A DNA stretch of 8,673 nucleotides from Ignavibacteriales bacterium (GCA_020059785.1 JAGVBL010000048.1:1-8673), one strand, 5' to 3'. Shown: positions 1 to 6,472, counted from the stretch's first letter. Translations and numbers: made by a program. Notes: generated by a model from the letters alone, not told the origin.

Positions 1-1110
1 AGCGGATAACTCTTCTTCTTTTGCTTTATATTTCTTAATAGACCAGGGAGCGAATGGCAGATTGATAGAAAACATAAGCGAATACATTTTTTCCGTTTTT
101 GGATCGAGCATTGAAAGATCACTTTGGGATGTTAAGATCATTCCTCTCGGCATTCTCATTAGCATACCTTGAATCATTAAATCGGGAATCAGTTCGCGGC
201 TGTTTGATTCAAGCATTGCCTTATTCATTCCGATCATACTATCCATCTTTTTAAGGGATGGATTTAGTGAACTGAGCAGTTCTTCCAATTTTGATTGCGA
301 AGGTGAAAGGATATCTACAGAAAAATCTGTAACGGCATAGACTTCTTTCGAGTCAAGATTACGACCTAAAAGTTTATTGAGTTTATAAATCTCAGCTTCT
401 TTTTGCTTCTCAAGAATGAAAAGCTGGGTTTCGTAAGATGCAATTTCACTTTGAAGCGTAAACAGATCGGCTTGATTGATCTTATTTGTGTAGTATAATG
501 ATTCTGTTGATTTGATAAGATCGTTTAAGAGAGAAATATATTTTTTCTGTACATCGATTTTTCTATCAATTAACCAAAGTGTATAGTACGACATTTTTAC
601 TTGAGCAGTGAGATTGATTTTATATATTTCATAATTATTCCCTTCAACCAGAGTATTCTTTCTTTCAACTTCTGCCATTGCATTTAGCTTGCCGCCAAGG
701 GGAAACATTTGTGAAAGAGCAAAATTGTTAGAGAGCGATTGATTAATAATATTAATCGAGCTAGTAGGCACTTGTGAAAACTCAACTGAAAAATTAGGGG
801 CTGGAAGCGTATTAATAGACTCTGTTCTCTTTTCAGAAGCTGTAATTTTATACTGCAATGATTTTAACTGTGGATTATTACTTATAGCTTCCGATATCAG
901 TGAATCAACGGACTGCGCGTTAGACTTATGCAGTGAAAGAAAGAAAAGACTAAAAACTAAGAGCGCAAAGTAATTTGCAGAGTTACGCAAAGTTATTCTC
1001 GTATGATAATTCTCAATCCGCCAAACAAACGGCGTAAAAGTTGTAAATCCGCCACAGCGAATGAGTTCTAAAATATTTTCCGCGAAGCGGGATTTCGTTT
1101 CACTCAACAT
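1..1110 (-). CDS. CusC/TolC-like outer-membrane efflux channel, partial (C-terminus beyond left edge)
   Basis: This is an open frame of 370 codons running off the left edge, so the C-terminus is missing; family members usually have about 420-480 residues. It is the outer-membrane exit duct of a tripartite heavy-metal efflux system. A hydrophobic signal peptide lies at about residues 46-65 (YFALLVFSLFFLSLHKSNA), with likely cleavage after Ala65. Two outer-membrane efflux protein (OEP) helical repeats follow; the second carries the Met-rich stretch MLMRMPRGM and a MYSLMFSINLPFAPW motif, which I associate with Bacteroidota CusC homologues. The ATG is supported by a strong ribosome-binding site inside the end of cusA, and 1 nt separates the two genes, so they are translationally coupled. 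About 40 residues before the signal peptide are unusual and overlap a palindromic repeat. A TTG at residue 41 (positions 988-990) would give a conventional signal peptide and may be the ancestral start. Confidence 0.88.
   Translation of the reverse strand, partial: MLSETKSRFAENILELIRCGGFTTFTPFVWRIENYHTRITLRNSANYFALLVFSLFFLSLHKSNAQSVDSLISEAISNNPQLKSLQYKITASEKRTESINTLPAPNFSVEFSQVPTSSINIINQSLSNNFALSQMFPLGGKLNAMAEVERKNTLVEGNNYEIYKINLTAQVKMSYYTLWLIDRKIDVQKKYISLLNDLIKSTESLYYTNKINQADLFTLQSEIASYETQLFILEKQKEAEIYKLNKLLGRNLDSKEVYAVTDFSVDILSPSQSKLEELLSSLNPSLKKMDSMIGMNKAMLESNSRELIPDLMIQGMLMRMPRGMILTSQSDLSMLDPKTEKMYSLMFSINLPFAPWSIKKYKAKEEELSA
1012..1095. repeat. Palindrome-rich element inside the N-terminal codons of the channel gene
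   Basis: This stretch contains several short dyads: CCGC-GAA-GCGG at 1080-1090, AAAATATTTT at 1070-1079, and CGCC/GGCG arms at about 1020-1034. The octamer AATCCGCC occurs twice, at 1015-1022 and 1046-1053. It is locally more GC-rich than its surroundings and looks like an intergenic palindromic repeat rather than protein-driven sequence, yet it is translated as codons 6-33 of the outer-membrane channel. I see no second copy in the window, so its status as a dispersed repeat is an inference. Confidence 0.35.
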
Positions 1111-1111
1111 T

Positions 1112-4100
1112 TTATTCACCCTCCTTCATCCAGGCAGCCATTTTTGAAATTTCAAGTTTTCCTTTTTTGAGAGCGCGTTCCTTCATTATAGCAAAAAGTA
1201 TAGGTGTTACTACGAGTACGTGAACCGCACTTGTAAGCAATCCACCAATTAAAGGCGCCGTTAATGGTTTCATCACATCCGAACCGGTTCCGGTTGCCCA
1301 CATTATTGGTATAAGTCCGACCATAGAGGTGCCGACAGTCATAAGCTTTGGTCTTAGCCTTAACACCGATCCTTCGACGGTTGCCTCATAAATGTCATCT
1401 TTTGTAAGGTGACCTCTTTCTCCATTGTGGAATGCTCTTAATCTTTTATCGAGAGCTTCGTGAAGATAAACTACCATCACAACACCGGTTTCAACAGCAA
1501 CACCGTAAAGAGCGATGAAACCAACCCATACAGCAACGGAAAAATTATAACCGAGAATGTAGATCATATACATTCCGCCAATAAGGGCAAATGGAACCGA
1601 GAGCATTACAACTCCGGCTTCCACATAATCTTTAAGAGTAAAATAGAGAAGTAAGAAGATCAACAAGAAAACGACCGGCATAATTATCTGGATTGTCTGC
1701 TGTGCACGGATTTTACTTTCGTATTGACCACTCCAAGCGAAAGAATAACCAGCAGGAAGTTTCAGTCCATCTTCAATAACTTCTTTCGCATCAACCATTA
1801 CGCTGCCCATATCACGTCCACGTGTGTTCATAAAAACAATTGAACGAAGCATCCCATTTTCACTGCTTATCATTGGTGGACCGGTTACTAAATTTATATC
1901 TGCTAATTCAGAAAGAGGTATAAAGGTAACGGAATTCTGGTTTATACTTGTAAGTGAATAGTCATTTTGTGTATTTGATACTTGCGGAAAAATACTTGCA
2001 CTGATTAAATTTCTCATCGAAGACATTCCAGTGGTATTACTTTTATTCATACCGCCATTGTTCATTGAACTTGATGAGGTTTGATCAACCATTTGATTTG
2101 GTATTGCAACCGGAACGATTAAACTTTTCAGTTCTTCAATGTTATCCCGGTAATCTTTTTGATACCGCATTCTGATTGAGAAGCGCATTCTACCTTCGAT
2201 AATGATCCCAAGATTTTGACCGCCGATAGCAGTTTCAATTAAATCTTGAAGATCATTAATGTTAACACCATAACGAGCGTCCAAATTGCGTTTGATTTGA
2301 ATATCCAAATAATAACCGTTTTGAACACGTTCGGCAACAACATCCGCAGCACCGTTGACTTTCTTCAATAAATTTTCTGCTTTAATGGCGTATGATTCGA
2401 GAGTATCGAGATTAGGTCCGAAGATTTTAAATCCGATATCGGTTCTTACACCAGTGGAGAGCATATTAATTCTATTAATAATCGGCTGAGTCCAGCCGTT
2501 ACGCACGCCCGGTATTTGCAATTTAGAATCAAGTTCTGCTACTATATCCTGCTTAGTAACTCCCTCTCTCCATTCATCCTTAGGCTTCAATAAAATAATT
2601 GTTTCGATCATACTAAGCGGTGCATTATCTGTTGCTGTTTCTGCCCTTCCGGTTTTACCGAGAACGTGATGAACTTCAGGAACTGATTTAATAATTTTGT
2701 TTTGTTCTTGTAAAATTCTATTTACTTCTGTAATTGATGCACCAGGCAATGTTACGGGCATATAAAGAATTGAACCTTCATCGAGCGGAGGCATAAACTC
2801 ACTACCGGTATTAAGAACCATAGGAACAGTAATGAGAAGAGCGATTACATTTATCGCGATAGTAATTTTTCTATGTTTTAGTACCCAATGGATCACCGGT
2901 TCGTAAATGCGGCTGAAAAATCTAGTTGATGGATTTTTTTCTTCCGGTCTAAATTTTCCTCTCATTAACATTGTCATTAAAACCGGAATAAGAGAAATTA
3001 CAACCATTGCTGCACCGATCATCATAAATGATTTTGTAAATGCAAGCGGCTTAAAAAGTTTTCCTTCTTGACCGGTTAACAAAAATACCGGAATAAACGA
3101 AACAAGAATTATCAATTCGGAAAAGAAAATTGCTCTGACTACTTGTTTTGCAGAATCAATAGAGATCTTTTTGTATTCATCAACAGTTAATGTTCCTTTC
3201 TTTTCAATTGCTTTAGCAATATTCCGGTAGGAATTTTCAACAAGAACAATGGAAGAGTCTACTATTACTCCAATTGCTAAAATAATTCCTCCAAGACTCA
3301 TTATATTGGAAGTGATATCAAACATATACATAAGGATAAAAGAGATAAGAACTGCAATAGGAATCTCGATAAGTATTCTTACAATACTCCTCCAATGCAA
3401 AAGGAAAATAGCAATCATTATGGATACTGTAATTGAAGCTTCTATTAAAGCTCTATCAAGAGTACCGATGGCTTCTTTAATCAGAGTGCTTCTATCATAA
3501 GATGTTACAATTTCAACACCAGGAGGTAAACCAGGAGAGAGTTCTTTTATTTTCTCTTTGATACGTTCAATGACTTTTTGAGCATTCTCACCGGTCCGCA
3601 TAACAACTATCCCACCAACAACTTCTCCTTCGCCATTTTTTTCCAATGCGCCGCGACGTATATCACCACCGAGAGATACCGATGCAACATTTTTAATTAG
3701 AATAGGAATCCCGTTAGATGAAGTTCTTATTACTGTGTTCTCAATATCATCCATTGACTGAATATAACCCTGACCTCTTACAAAATATTCTGCGTCGCTT
3801 ATTTCCAAGATTTTTCCGCCTACTTCACTATTGCTGCGTCGAACAGCATTAACAACATCGGATACTGTTAGGTTATAGGCACGCAGATCGGTTGGATTGA
3901 CATCAACTTGATATTGTTTTACGAAACCGCCAATGCTTGCAACTTCCGCAACGCCATCTACGGAAGAAAGTTTGTAACGAATATACCAATCTTGCACAGC
4001 CCGAAGTGAACCGAGATCATAACCATTGCCTTCTACCGTATACCAATAAACGTGACCAACGCCCGTGCCATCCGGACCAAGAGATGGTACGACACCGGAA

Positions 4101-4465
4101 GGTAGTTGAGCTTGAATAGTATTCATTCTTTCAAGAACACGCGTACGTGCAAAGTAGGTATCAACACCATCTTCGAATATTACAAAGACGAAAGACATTC
4201 CAAACATAGAAGATGCACGCACAGCTTTTACTTGAGGCAATCCTTGCAAACCGGAAACGATTGGATAAGTAACCTGATCTTCAACAATTTGTGGTGAGCG
4301 TCCCATCCATTCTGTAAAAATTATAACTTGATTTTCCGAAAGATCAGGGATCGCATCGACCGGTAAATTTACGACACTGTAAATACCAAAGCCGATCACA
4401 ATTAGATACATGATGATAATTATGAATCTGTTATTTGCAGACCAATCAATTATTTTCTCTATCAT
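1112..4465 (-). CDS. cusA: CusA/CzcA-family heavy-metal efflux RND pump
   Basis: This is the proton-driven inner-membrane pump of a tripartite system that moves monovalent (Cu/Ag) or divalent (Zn/Co/Cd) cations to the outside. Its 1117 residues exceed E. coli CusA (about 1047). TM1 is at about 13-33, TM2-6 at about 340-500, TM7 at 533-551 and TM8-12 at 926-1094, with two large periplasmic loops between. Family signatures include DAIPDLSENQV, GKTGRAETATDNAPL and RINMLSTG. The proton-relay residues match CusA: D403, E992 and K1040. Of the CusA three-methionine site, M619 and M668 are present but the first position is I584. Two relay methionines of TM4 are I401 and L408, while M389 is kept. A Met/Ser/Asn-rich insertion of about 55 residues occupies 791-845. 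Metal specificity is therefore uncertain; the symbol names the family. The start has only a weak GAGA-type ribosome site. The gene is followed by the channel gene after 1 nt and preceded, 134 nt upstream, by the small cysteine protein. Confidence 0.95.
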   Translation of the reverse strand: MIEKIIDWSANNRFIIIIMYLIVIGFGIYSVVNLPVDAIPDLSENQVIIFTEWMGRSPQIVEDQVTYPIVSGLQGLPQVKAVRASSMFGMSFVFVIFEDGVDTYFARTRVLERMNTIQAQLPSGVVPSLGPDGTGVGHVYWYTVEGNGYDLGSLRAVQDWYIRYKLSSVDGVAEVASIGGFVKQYQVDVNPTDLRAYNLTVSDVVNAVRRSNSEVGGKILEISDAEYFVRGQGYIQSMDDIENTVIRTSSNGIPILIKNVASVSLGGDIRRGALEKNGEGEVVGGIVVMRTGENAQKVIERIKEKIKELSPGLPPGVEIVTSYDRSTLIKEAIGTLDRALIEASITVSIMIAIFLLHWRSIVRILIEIPIAVLISFILMYMFDITSNIMSLGGIILAIGVIVDSSIVLVENSYRNIAKAIEKKGTLTVDEYKKISIDSAKQVVRAIFFSELIILVSFIPVFLLTGQEGKLFKPLAFTKSFMMIGAAMVVISLIPVLMTMLMRGKFRPEEKNPSTRFFSRIYEPVIHWVLKHRKITIAINVIALLITVPMVLNTGSEFMPPLDEGSILYMPVTLPGASITEVNRILQEQNKIIKSVPEVHHVLGKTGRAETATDNAPLSMIETIILLKPKDEWREGVTKQDIVAELDSKLQIPGVRNGWTQPIINRINMLSTGVRTDIGFKIFGPNLDTLESYAIKAENLLKKVNGAADVVAERVQNGYYLDIQIKRNLDARYGVNINDLQDLIETAIGGQNLGIIIEGRMRFSIRMRYQKDYRDNIEELKSLIVPVAIPNQMVDQTSSSSMNNGGMNKSNTTGMSSMRNLISASIFPQVSNTQNDYSLTSINQNSVTFIPLSELADINLVTGPPMISSENGMLRSIVFMNTRGRDMGSVMVDAKEVIEDGLKLPAGYSFAWSGQYESKIRAQQTIQIIMPVVFLLIFLLLYFTLKDYVEAGVVMLSVPFALIGGMYMIYILGYNFSVAVWVGFIALYGVAVETGVVMVVYLHEALDKRLRAFHNGERGHLTKDDIYEATVEGSVLRLRPKLMTVGTSMVGLIPIMWATGTGSDVMKPLTAPLIGGLLTSAVHVLVVTPILFAIMKERALKKGKLEISKMAAWMKEGE
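1119..1126 (-). promoter_or_regulatory. Strong Shine-Dalgarno for the outer-membrane channel gene
   Basis: Read on the minus strand this is AAGGAGGG, 8 nt before the ATG at 1110-1108. It lies within the last codons of the RND pump gene, whose stop codon is 1 nt from that ATG. It decides the upstream ATG over the TTG at 990 and implies coupled translation of pump and channel. Confidence 0.8.
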
Positions 4466-4493
4466 ATTTATTCTCTGATTGTTTAATGTGAAG

Positions 4494-4521
4494 CAATAAT
4501 AATTTTGATATGCCGTATCAA
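4494..4521 (-). promoter_or_regulatory. Candidate promoter for the RND pump gene
   Basis: On the minus strand TTGATA (4521-4516) is followed, 17 nt after its TTG, by TATTATTG (4501-4494), one mismatch from the Bacteroidota -7 element TAnnTTTG. It would start transcription about 20 nt upstream of the pump ATG. The match is modest in AT-rich DNA, and the gene could equally be read from a promoter ahead of the small cysteine protein. Confidence 0.3.
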
Positions 4522-4570
4522 TTTAGCTTACATAAAACTATGTAAGGATTATATTGATAGTACAATCAAT
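4505..4570. promoter_or_regulatory. Cluster of three dyads upstream of the RND pump gene
   Basis: Three inverted repeats lie side by side. The first is TTGATA-N5-TATCAA (4505-4521). The second is a perfect 8-bp stem CTTACATA-N4-TATGTAAG (4527-4546). The third is ATTGATAGTACAATCAAT (4553-4570), symmetric at 16 of 18 positions. None is followed by a clear T-run, so operators are as likely as a weak terminator. The first overlaps the candidate -33 element, which would suit a repressor or metal-responsive regulator. Confidence 0.35.
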
Positions 4571-4599
4571 TTTAATTCAGAATTAAATAGATAGGTAAA

Positions 4600-4989
4600 T
4601 CAGATTAGGAAAATGCAGTTGTAGAGATATAGAGGAGGCGGACTGGAATCGCCTGAAACATTTATATTTATACTATGTAGTTTATTATAACTAATTGTAG
4701 AAACATTAACTACCGAATTTAATATAAAAGAAAATTCGAAAGAGTTTTGATTAAACTTTGCTTCAGATTTGTGTGAATCGGTTAATTTAATTGTTTGGAT
4801 TTGATCTTTACAGCAGGAATCTTCGCAAGAATTTGGTTCGCAACCACAAGGGTCTTCCTCACCGGATGTTCTGACAATACTAATATTACTTAATTCTCCA
4901 CTGCAGAAGTGGATGGTAATAGTAAAACCAGTTGTTAGAAAAAAATAAGTAATTACAAACAATATTTGAGATATCTTTTTCACGGACAT
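4600..4989 (-). CDS. Small HYC_CC_PP-type cysteine-rich envelope protein
   Basis: A 129-residue protein with an N-terminal hydrophobic segment at about residues 8-26 (signal peptide or anchor), immediately followed by H27-F-C29. A Cys-rich stretch follows (C48, C50, C55, C59, C60, the last two adjacent) and then three prolines at 117-119. The order H(Y/F)C, CC, PP matches the uncharacterised HYC_CC_PP family as I remember it from Bacteroidota, where members often accompany cus-type efflux genes. The His/Cys residues suggest metal binding in the envelope, but no biochemical role is known to me. It heads the leftward efflux block, 134 nt ahead of the pump gene. There is no Shine-Dalgarno before the ATG (the leader is AT-only), which is common in Bacteroidota. 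The IS3 element begins 66 bp upstream of this start and may have replaced part of its regulatory region. Confidence 0.75.
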   Translation of the reverse strand: MSVKKISQILFVITYFFLTTGFTITIHFCSGELSNISIVRTSGEEDPCGCEPNSCEDSCCKDQIQTIKLTDSHKSEAKFNQNSFEFSFILNSVVNVSTISYNKLHSININVSGDSSPPPLYLYNCIFLI

Positions 4990-5051
4990 AATATACTAAT
5001 ATTAAAAAAGAAAAGTAAAGTAAAAACAATTACTAGTGGATTAAGTGAACA
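4990..5051. other. Leader of the small cysteine protein gene, cut by the IS insertion
   Basis: This is AT-rich non-coding DNA between the small cysteine protein start and the IS target duplication. I see no convincing promoter of either the TTG/TAnnTTTG or TTGACA/TATAAT type on the minus strand. Before the insertion it was joined to 6301-6529 as one divergent intergenic region of about 290 bp. Confidence 0.5.
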
Positions 5052-5054
5052 ATC
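5052..5054. repeat. Target-site duplication ATC, left copy
   Basis: ATC directly abuts the left terminus of the IS and is matched by ATC at 6298-6300 beyond the right terminus. Three base pairs is the usual duplication size for the IS3 subgroup. Confidence 0.8.
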
Positions 5055-5078
5055 TGAGCTTCCCCCAAATGGTAGACA
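5055..5078 (+). repeat. IS left terminal inverted repeat
   Basis: Begins TGAGCTT and ends GTAGACA. Aligned to the reverse complement of the right end with a one-base gap, about 19 of 25 positions agree, including TGA, a CCC block, an AAA block and GTAGACA. Confidence 0.85.
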
Positions 5079-5105
5079 CAGAAAAAAAGTATTAAATTAC
5101 TTTGT

Positions 5106-5111
5106 AGGAGG
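5106..5111 (+). promoter_or_regulatory. Shine-Dalgarno of orfA
   Basis: AGGAGG ends 5 nt before the ATG at 5117. That spacing favours 5117 over the overlapping GTG at 5111 or the later ATG at 5129. Confidence 0.8.
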
Positions 5112-5116
5112 TGTCT

Positions 5117-5410
5117 ATGGAAGTGCGTATGAGAAGGAAATTTAGTAAAGAGTATCAGCAAGATGTCTTAAATATGCTGAAAACAGGAGATAAAAAAGTA
5201 TCAGAGTTATCAAAAGAACTAGGGATCTCAGAGCAGGTAATATATCGGTGGTATAAGAAAGACGGCCCCAAGAGCAAAGAAGAAGAAAAAGTTAGTGAAC
5301 AAGAAAAGGAACTAAGAGAGCTAAGGGCAAGATTGGCAGACGTCACGGAGGAGCGTGACATATTAAAAAAGGCTGTAAGCATCTTCTCAAAACAAGGGAT
5401 CTTGAAGTAG
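5117..5410 (+). CDS. IS3-family OrfA (transposase N-terminal DNA-binding protein)
   Basis: A 97-residue protein. An N-terminal helix-turn-helix of the transposase IS3/IS911 type spans about residues 5-50, with FSKEYQQDVL, then VSELSKELGISEQVIYRWYK as the recognition region. A charged, leucine-containing coiled coil follows at about 57-85 (EKELRELRARLADVTEERDILKKA), the expected leucine-zipper multimerisation segment. Alone, OrfA binds the IS ends and regulates transposition; fused to OrfB by a -1 frameshift it gives the active transposase. The frameshift site falls at codons 84-85, after which this frame adds only 12 codons before its TAG. The start is set by AGGAGG 5 nt upstream. Confidence 0.93.
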   Translation: MEVRMRRKFSKEYQQDVLNMLKTGDKKVSELSKELGISEQVIYRWYKKDGPKSKEEEKVSEQEKELRELRARLADVTEERDILKKAVSIFSKQGILK

Positions 5411-5457
5411 ACGAGTTTCTGAAAGAGAATCAAAAAGAACATGGCATTGAGAAGATG
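5347..5457 (+). promoter_or_regulatory. Programmed -1 frameshift module (internal SD, A6G slip site, downstream stem)
   Basis: Three elements are in the expected order. GGAGGAG (5347-5353) is an internal Shine-Dalgarno 11 nt before the slip. AAAAAAG (5365-5371) lies in the register A_AAA_AAG of OrfA. An 11-bp perfect stem pairs CATCTTCTCAA (5380-5390) with TTGAGAAGATG (5447-5457), starting 8 nt after the slip site. This is the arrangement known to stimulate -1 frameshifting in dnaX and IS911-like elements. The 3' arm contains the ATG at 5455, so the stem could also block independent OrfB initiation. Confidence 0.85.
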
Positions 5458-6267
5458 TGTAAGGTTTTAGAAGTAAGCCGAAGCAATTATTACAAGCGAG
5501 TAAACCGAGATAAAAGTAAACGAGCGAAAGAGAACAAAGGATTACTTGAAAAGATTCGAGAGGTGTTCAGGGAAAGTAAGGAACGCTATGGAAGTCCAAG
5601 GATAACAGCAGAATTAAAAAGAAGCGGAATAAGTTGTAATAAAAAACGGATAGCCAGATTGATGAGTAAATACGGCATTGCAGCGAAGATGTTCAGAAAG
5701 TATCGGAATACAACAAACAGCAATCATGATAAAGAAAAATCAGAAAATATATTAGGCGGAGAGTTTAACAGGCAAAGAGCAAATGAGGTCTGGACAGGAG
5801 ATATTACTTATATCAGCACAGAAGAAGGCTGGTTGTATTTAGCAGCAGTGATAGATATCTACTCAAGAAAAGTAATCGGCTGGCAGTTGGACAAACACAT
5901 GGGATCAGATTTAGCAGAGAAAGCATTAAAGAATGCATTGCTGGATAGAAGAGTTGAGGAAGGAATAATTTTTCACTCAGATCAAGGGATACAATACGCA
6001 AGTGAAAGCTTTAGAAAAATACTGAAGGACAATGGATTTATTCAGAGTATGAGTAGAAAGGGGAACTGTTATGATAATGCAATAACAGAAACTTTCTTCC
6101 ACACGTTGAAGACTGAACTCATGCAAAGGACAAAATACAAAACCAGAGAAGAGGCAAGGAAAAGTATTTTTGAGTATATCGAAATATTTTACAACCGGAA
6201 GAGATTACACTCAGCTATTGGGTATCGCCCACCGGTTGAATATGAAGGACTAACTAAACTAACTTAA
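5455..6267 (+). CDS. IS3-family OrfB (DDE integrase domain)
   Basis: A 270-residue frame from the first ATG; the true protein is probably the OrfAB fusion, since the frame is open back to 5371. An HTH_21-type helical domain lies at about residues 28-80 (REVFRESKERYGSPRITAEL is typical). The rve catalytic core follows, with D116 in WTGDITYI, D176 in HSDQGIQYAS and E212 in NAITETFFHTLK. The last two are separated by 35 residues, the D35E spacing of IS3 and retroviral integrases. The C-terminal YNRKRLHSAIGYRPP motif is also standard. All catalytic residues are present. It catalyses copy-out, paste-in transposition through a circular intermediate, as known for the family. Confidence 0.95.
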   Translation: MCKVLEVSRSNYYKRVNRDKSKRAKENKGLLEKIREVFRESKERYGSPRITAELKRSGISCNKKRIARLMSKYGIAAKMFRKYRNTTNSNHDKEKSENILGGEFNRQRANEVWTGDITYISTEEGWLYLAAVIDIYSRKVIGWQLDKHMGSDLAEKALKNALLDRRVEEGIIFHSDQGIQYASESFRKILKDNGFIQSMSRKGNCYDNAITETFFHTLKTELMQRTKYKTREEARKSIFEYIEIFYNRKRLHSAIGYRPPVEYEGLTKLT

Positions 6268-6272
6268 AAATC

Positions 6273-6297
6273 TGTCTACTTTTTTGGGTAAAGATCA
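6273..6297 (-). repeat. IS right terminal inverted repeat
   Basis: Reverse-complemented it begins TGATCTTTACCC and ends GTAGACA, partner of the repeat at 5055-5078. It starts 5 nt after the OrfB stop codon. Confidence 0.85.
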
Positions 6298-6300
6298 ATC
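6298..6300. repeat. Target-site duplication ATC, right copy
   Basis: Matches ATC at 5052-5054 on the other side of the element. Confidence 0.8.
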
Positions 6301-6472
6301 TACTAGATTTACCAATTTGTACATAGTTGGTTAAACAAGCACTTCGAGTGATTCAAAAAGTAGATAAGAAATATTAATGCTCGTCAAAATCTTCATAAGA
6401 ACCAATAAAAAAGTTAGAAAAGAGATAAATTTCAAAAGAATTAAAGAATAATAATTTTTGAAAAGATTTTTC
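6301..6472. other. AT-rich non-coding stretch between IS and first tetR promoter
   Basis: I see no credible gene on either strand. The only structure is a small CACT-TCG-AGTG hairpin at 6340-6350, too short to interpret. This was formerly contiguous with the leader of the small cysteine protein gene. Confidence 0.5.

Larger units (their letters stand above)
5117..6267 (+). other. OrfAB transposase, predicted -1 frameshift product of about 383 residues
   Basis: OrfA codons 1-85 (5117-5371) can join the -1 frame, which is open without interruption from 5371 to the stop at 6265-6267 (298 codons). The junction region reads GCKHLLKTRDLEVDEFL and then KEHGIEKMCKVLEVSRSNYY, so the open -1 frame leads without a break into the OrfB sequence beginning MCKVLEVSRSNYY. 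The total matches the usual OrfAB size for IS3 elements. This is a location spanning both frames, not a single continuous frame. Confidence 0.85.
5055..6297 (+). mobile_element. Complete IS3-family (IS3 subgroup-like) insertion sequence, 1243 bp
   Basis: The ends read TGAGCTT... at the left and, reverse-complemented, TGATCTTTACCC... at the right; the latter closely resembles the IS3 terminus beginning TGATCTTACCC. Both ends converge on a shared GTAGACA. Two overlapping reading frames encode OrfA (helix-turn-helix) and OrfB (DDE integrase) with an A6G slippery site between them, and a 3-bp ATC duplication flanks the element. Length, organisation and duplication size all suit IS3. No inactivating stop or frameshift is visible, so it is probably functional and relatively recent. 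It lies between the leftward metal-efflux genes and the rightward TetR genes. Confidence 0.96.

Noticed and set aside
1460..1654. Plus-strand open frame inside the RND pump gene
   Set aside because: It is a shadow frame opposite a strongly conserved pump; the translation has no recognisable domain and no ribosome site of note. The same applies to plus-strand frames at 3249-3500, 3937-4119 and 4106-4297.
5155..5442. Minus-strand open frame across orfA of the IS
   Set aside because: It lies opposite a recognised IS3 OrfA and the frameshift region; its Ser/Phe-rich composition is the complement of a Lys/Glu-rich coiled coil.
5813..6001. Minus-strand open frame inside orfB
   Set aside because: It lies opposite the DDE catalytic core and has no recognisable features.
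6261..6290. T-rich stretch after orfB as an intrinsic terminator
   Set aside because: The T-run belongs to the IS right inverted repeat and no stable stem precedes it.
5031..6306. TACTAG on both sides of the IS (5031-5036 and 6301-6306), as if a longer target duplication
   Set aside because: The left copy is 18 nt away from the IS terminus and the right copy abuts the ATC duplication; the intervening sequence does not match. The 3-bp ATC explains the insertion.
6340..6350. CACT-TCG-AGTG hairpin as a possible terminator or repeat
   Set aside because: The stem is only four pairs and no T-run follows; there is no second copy in the window.
6407..6417. AAAAAAGTTAG resembling the left flank and half site of the second operator
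   Set aside because: Only 11 bases, mostly an A-run, and there is no second half site; likely chance in AT-rich DNA.
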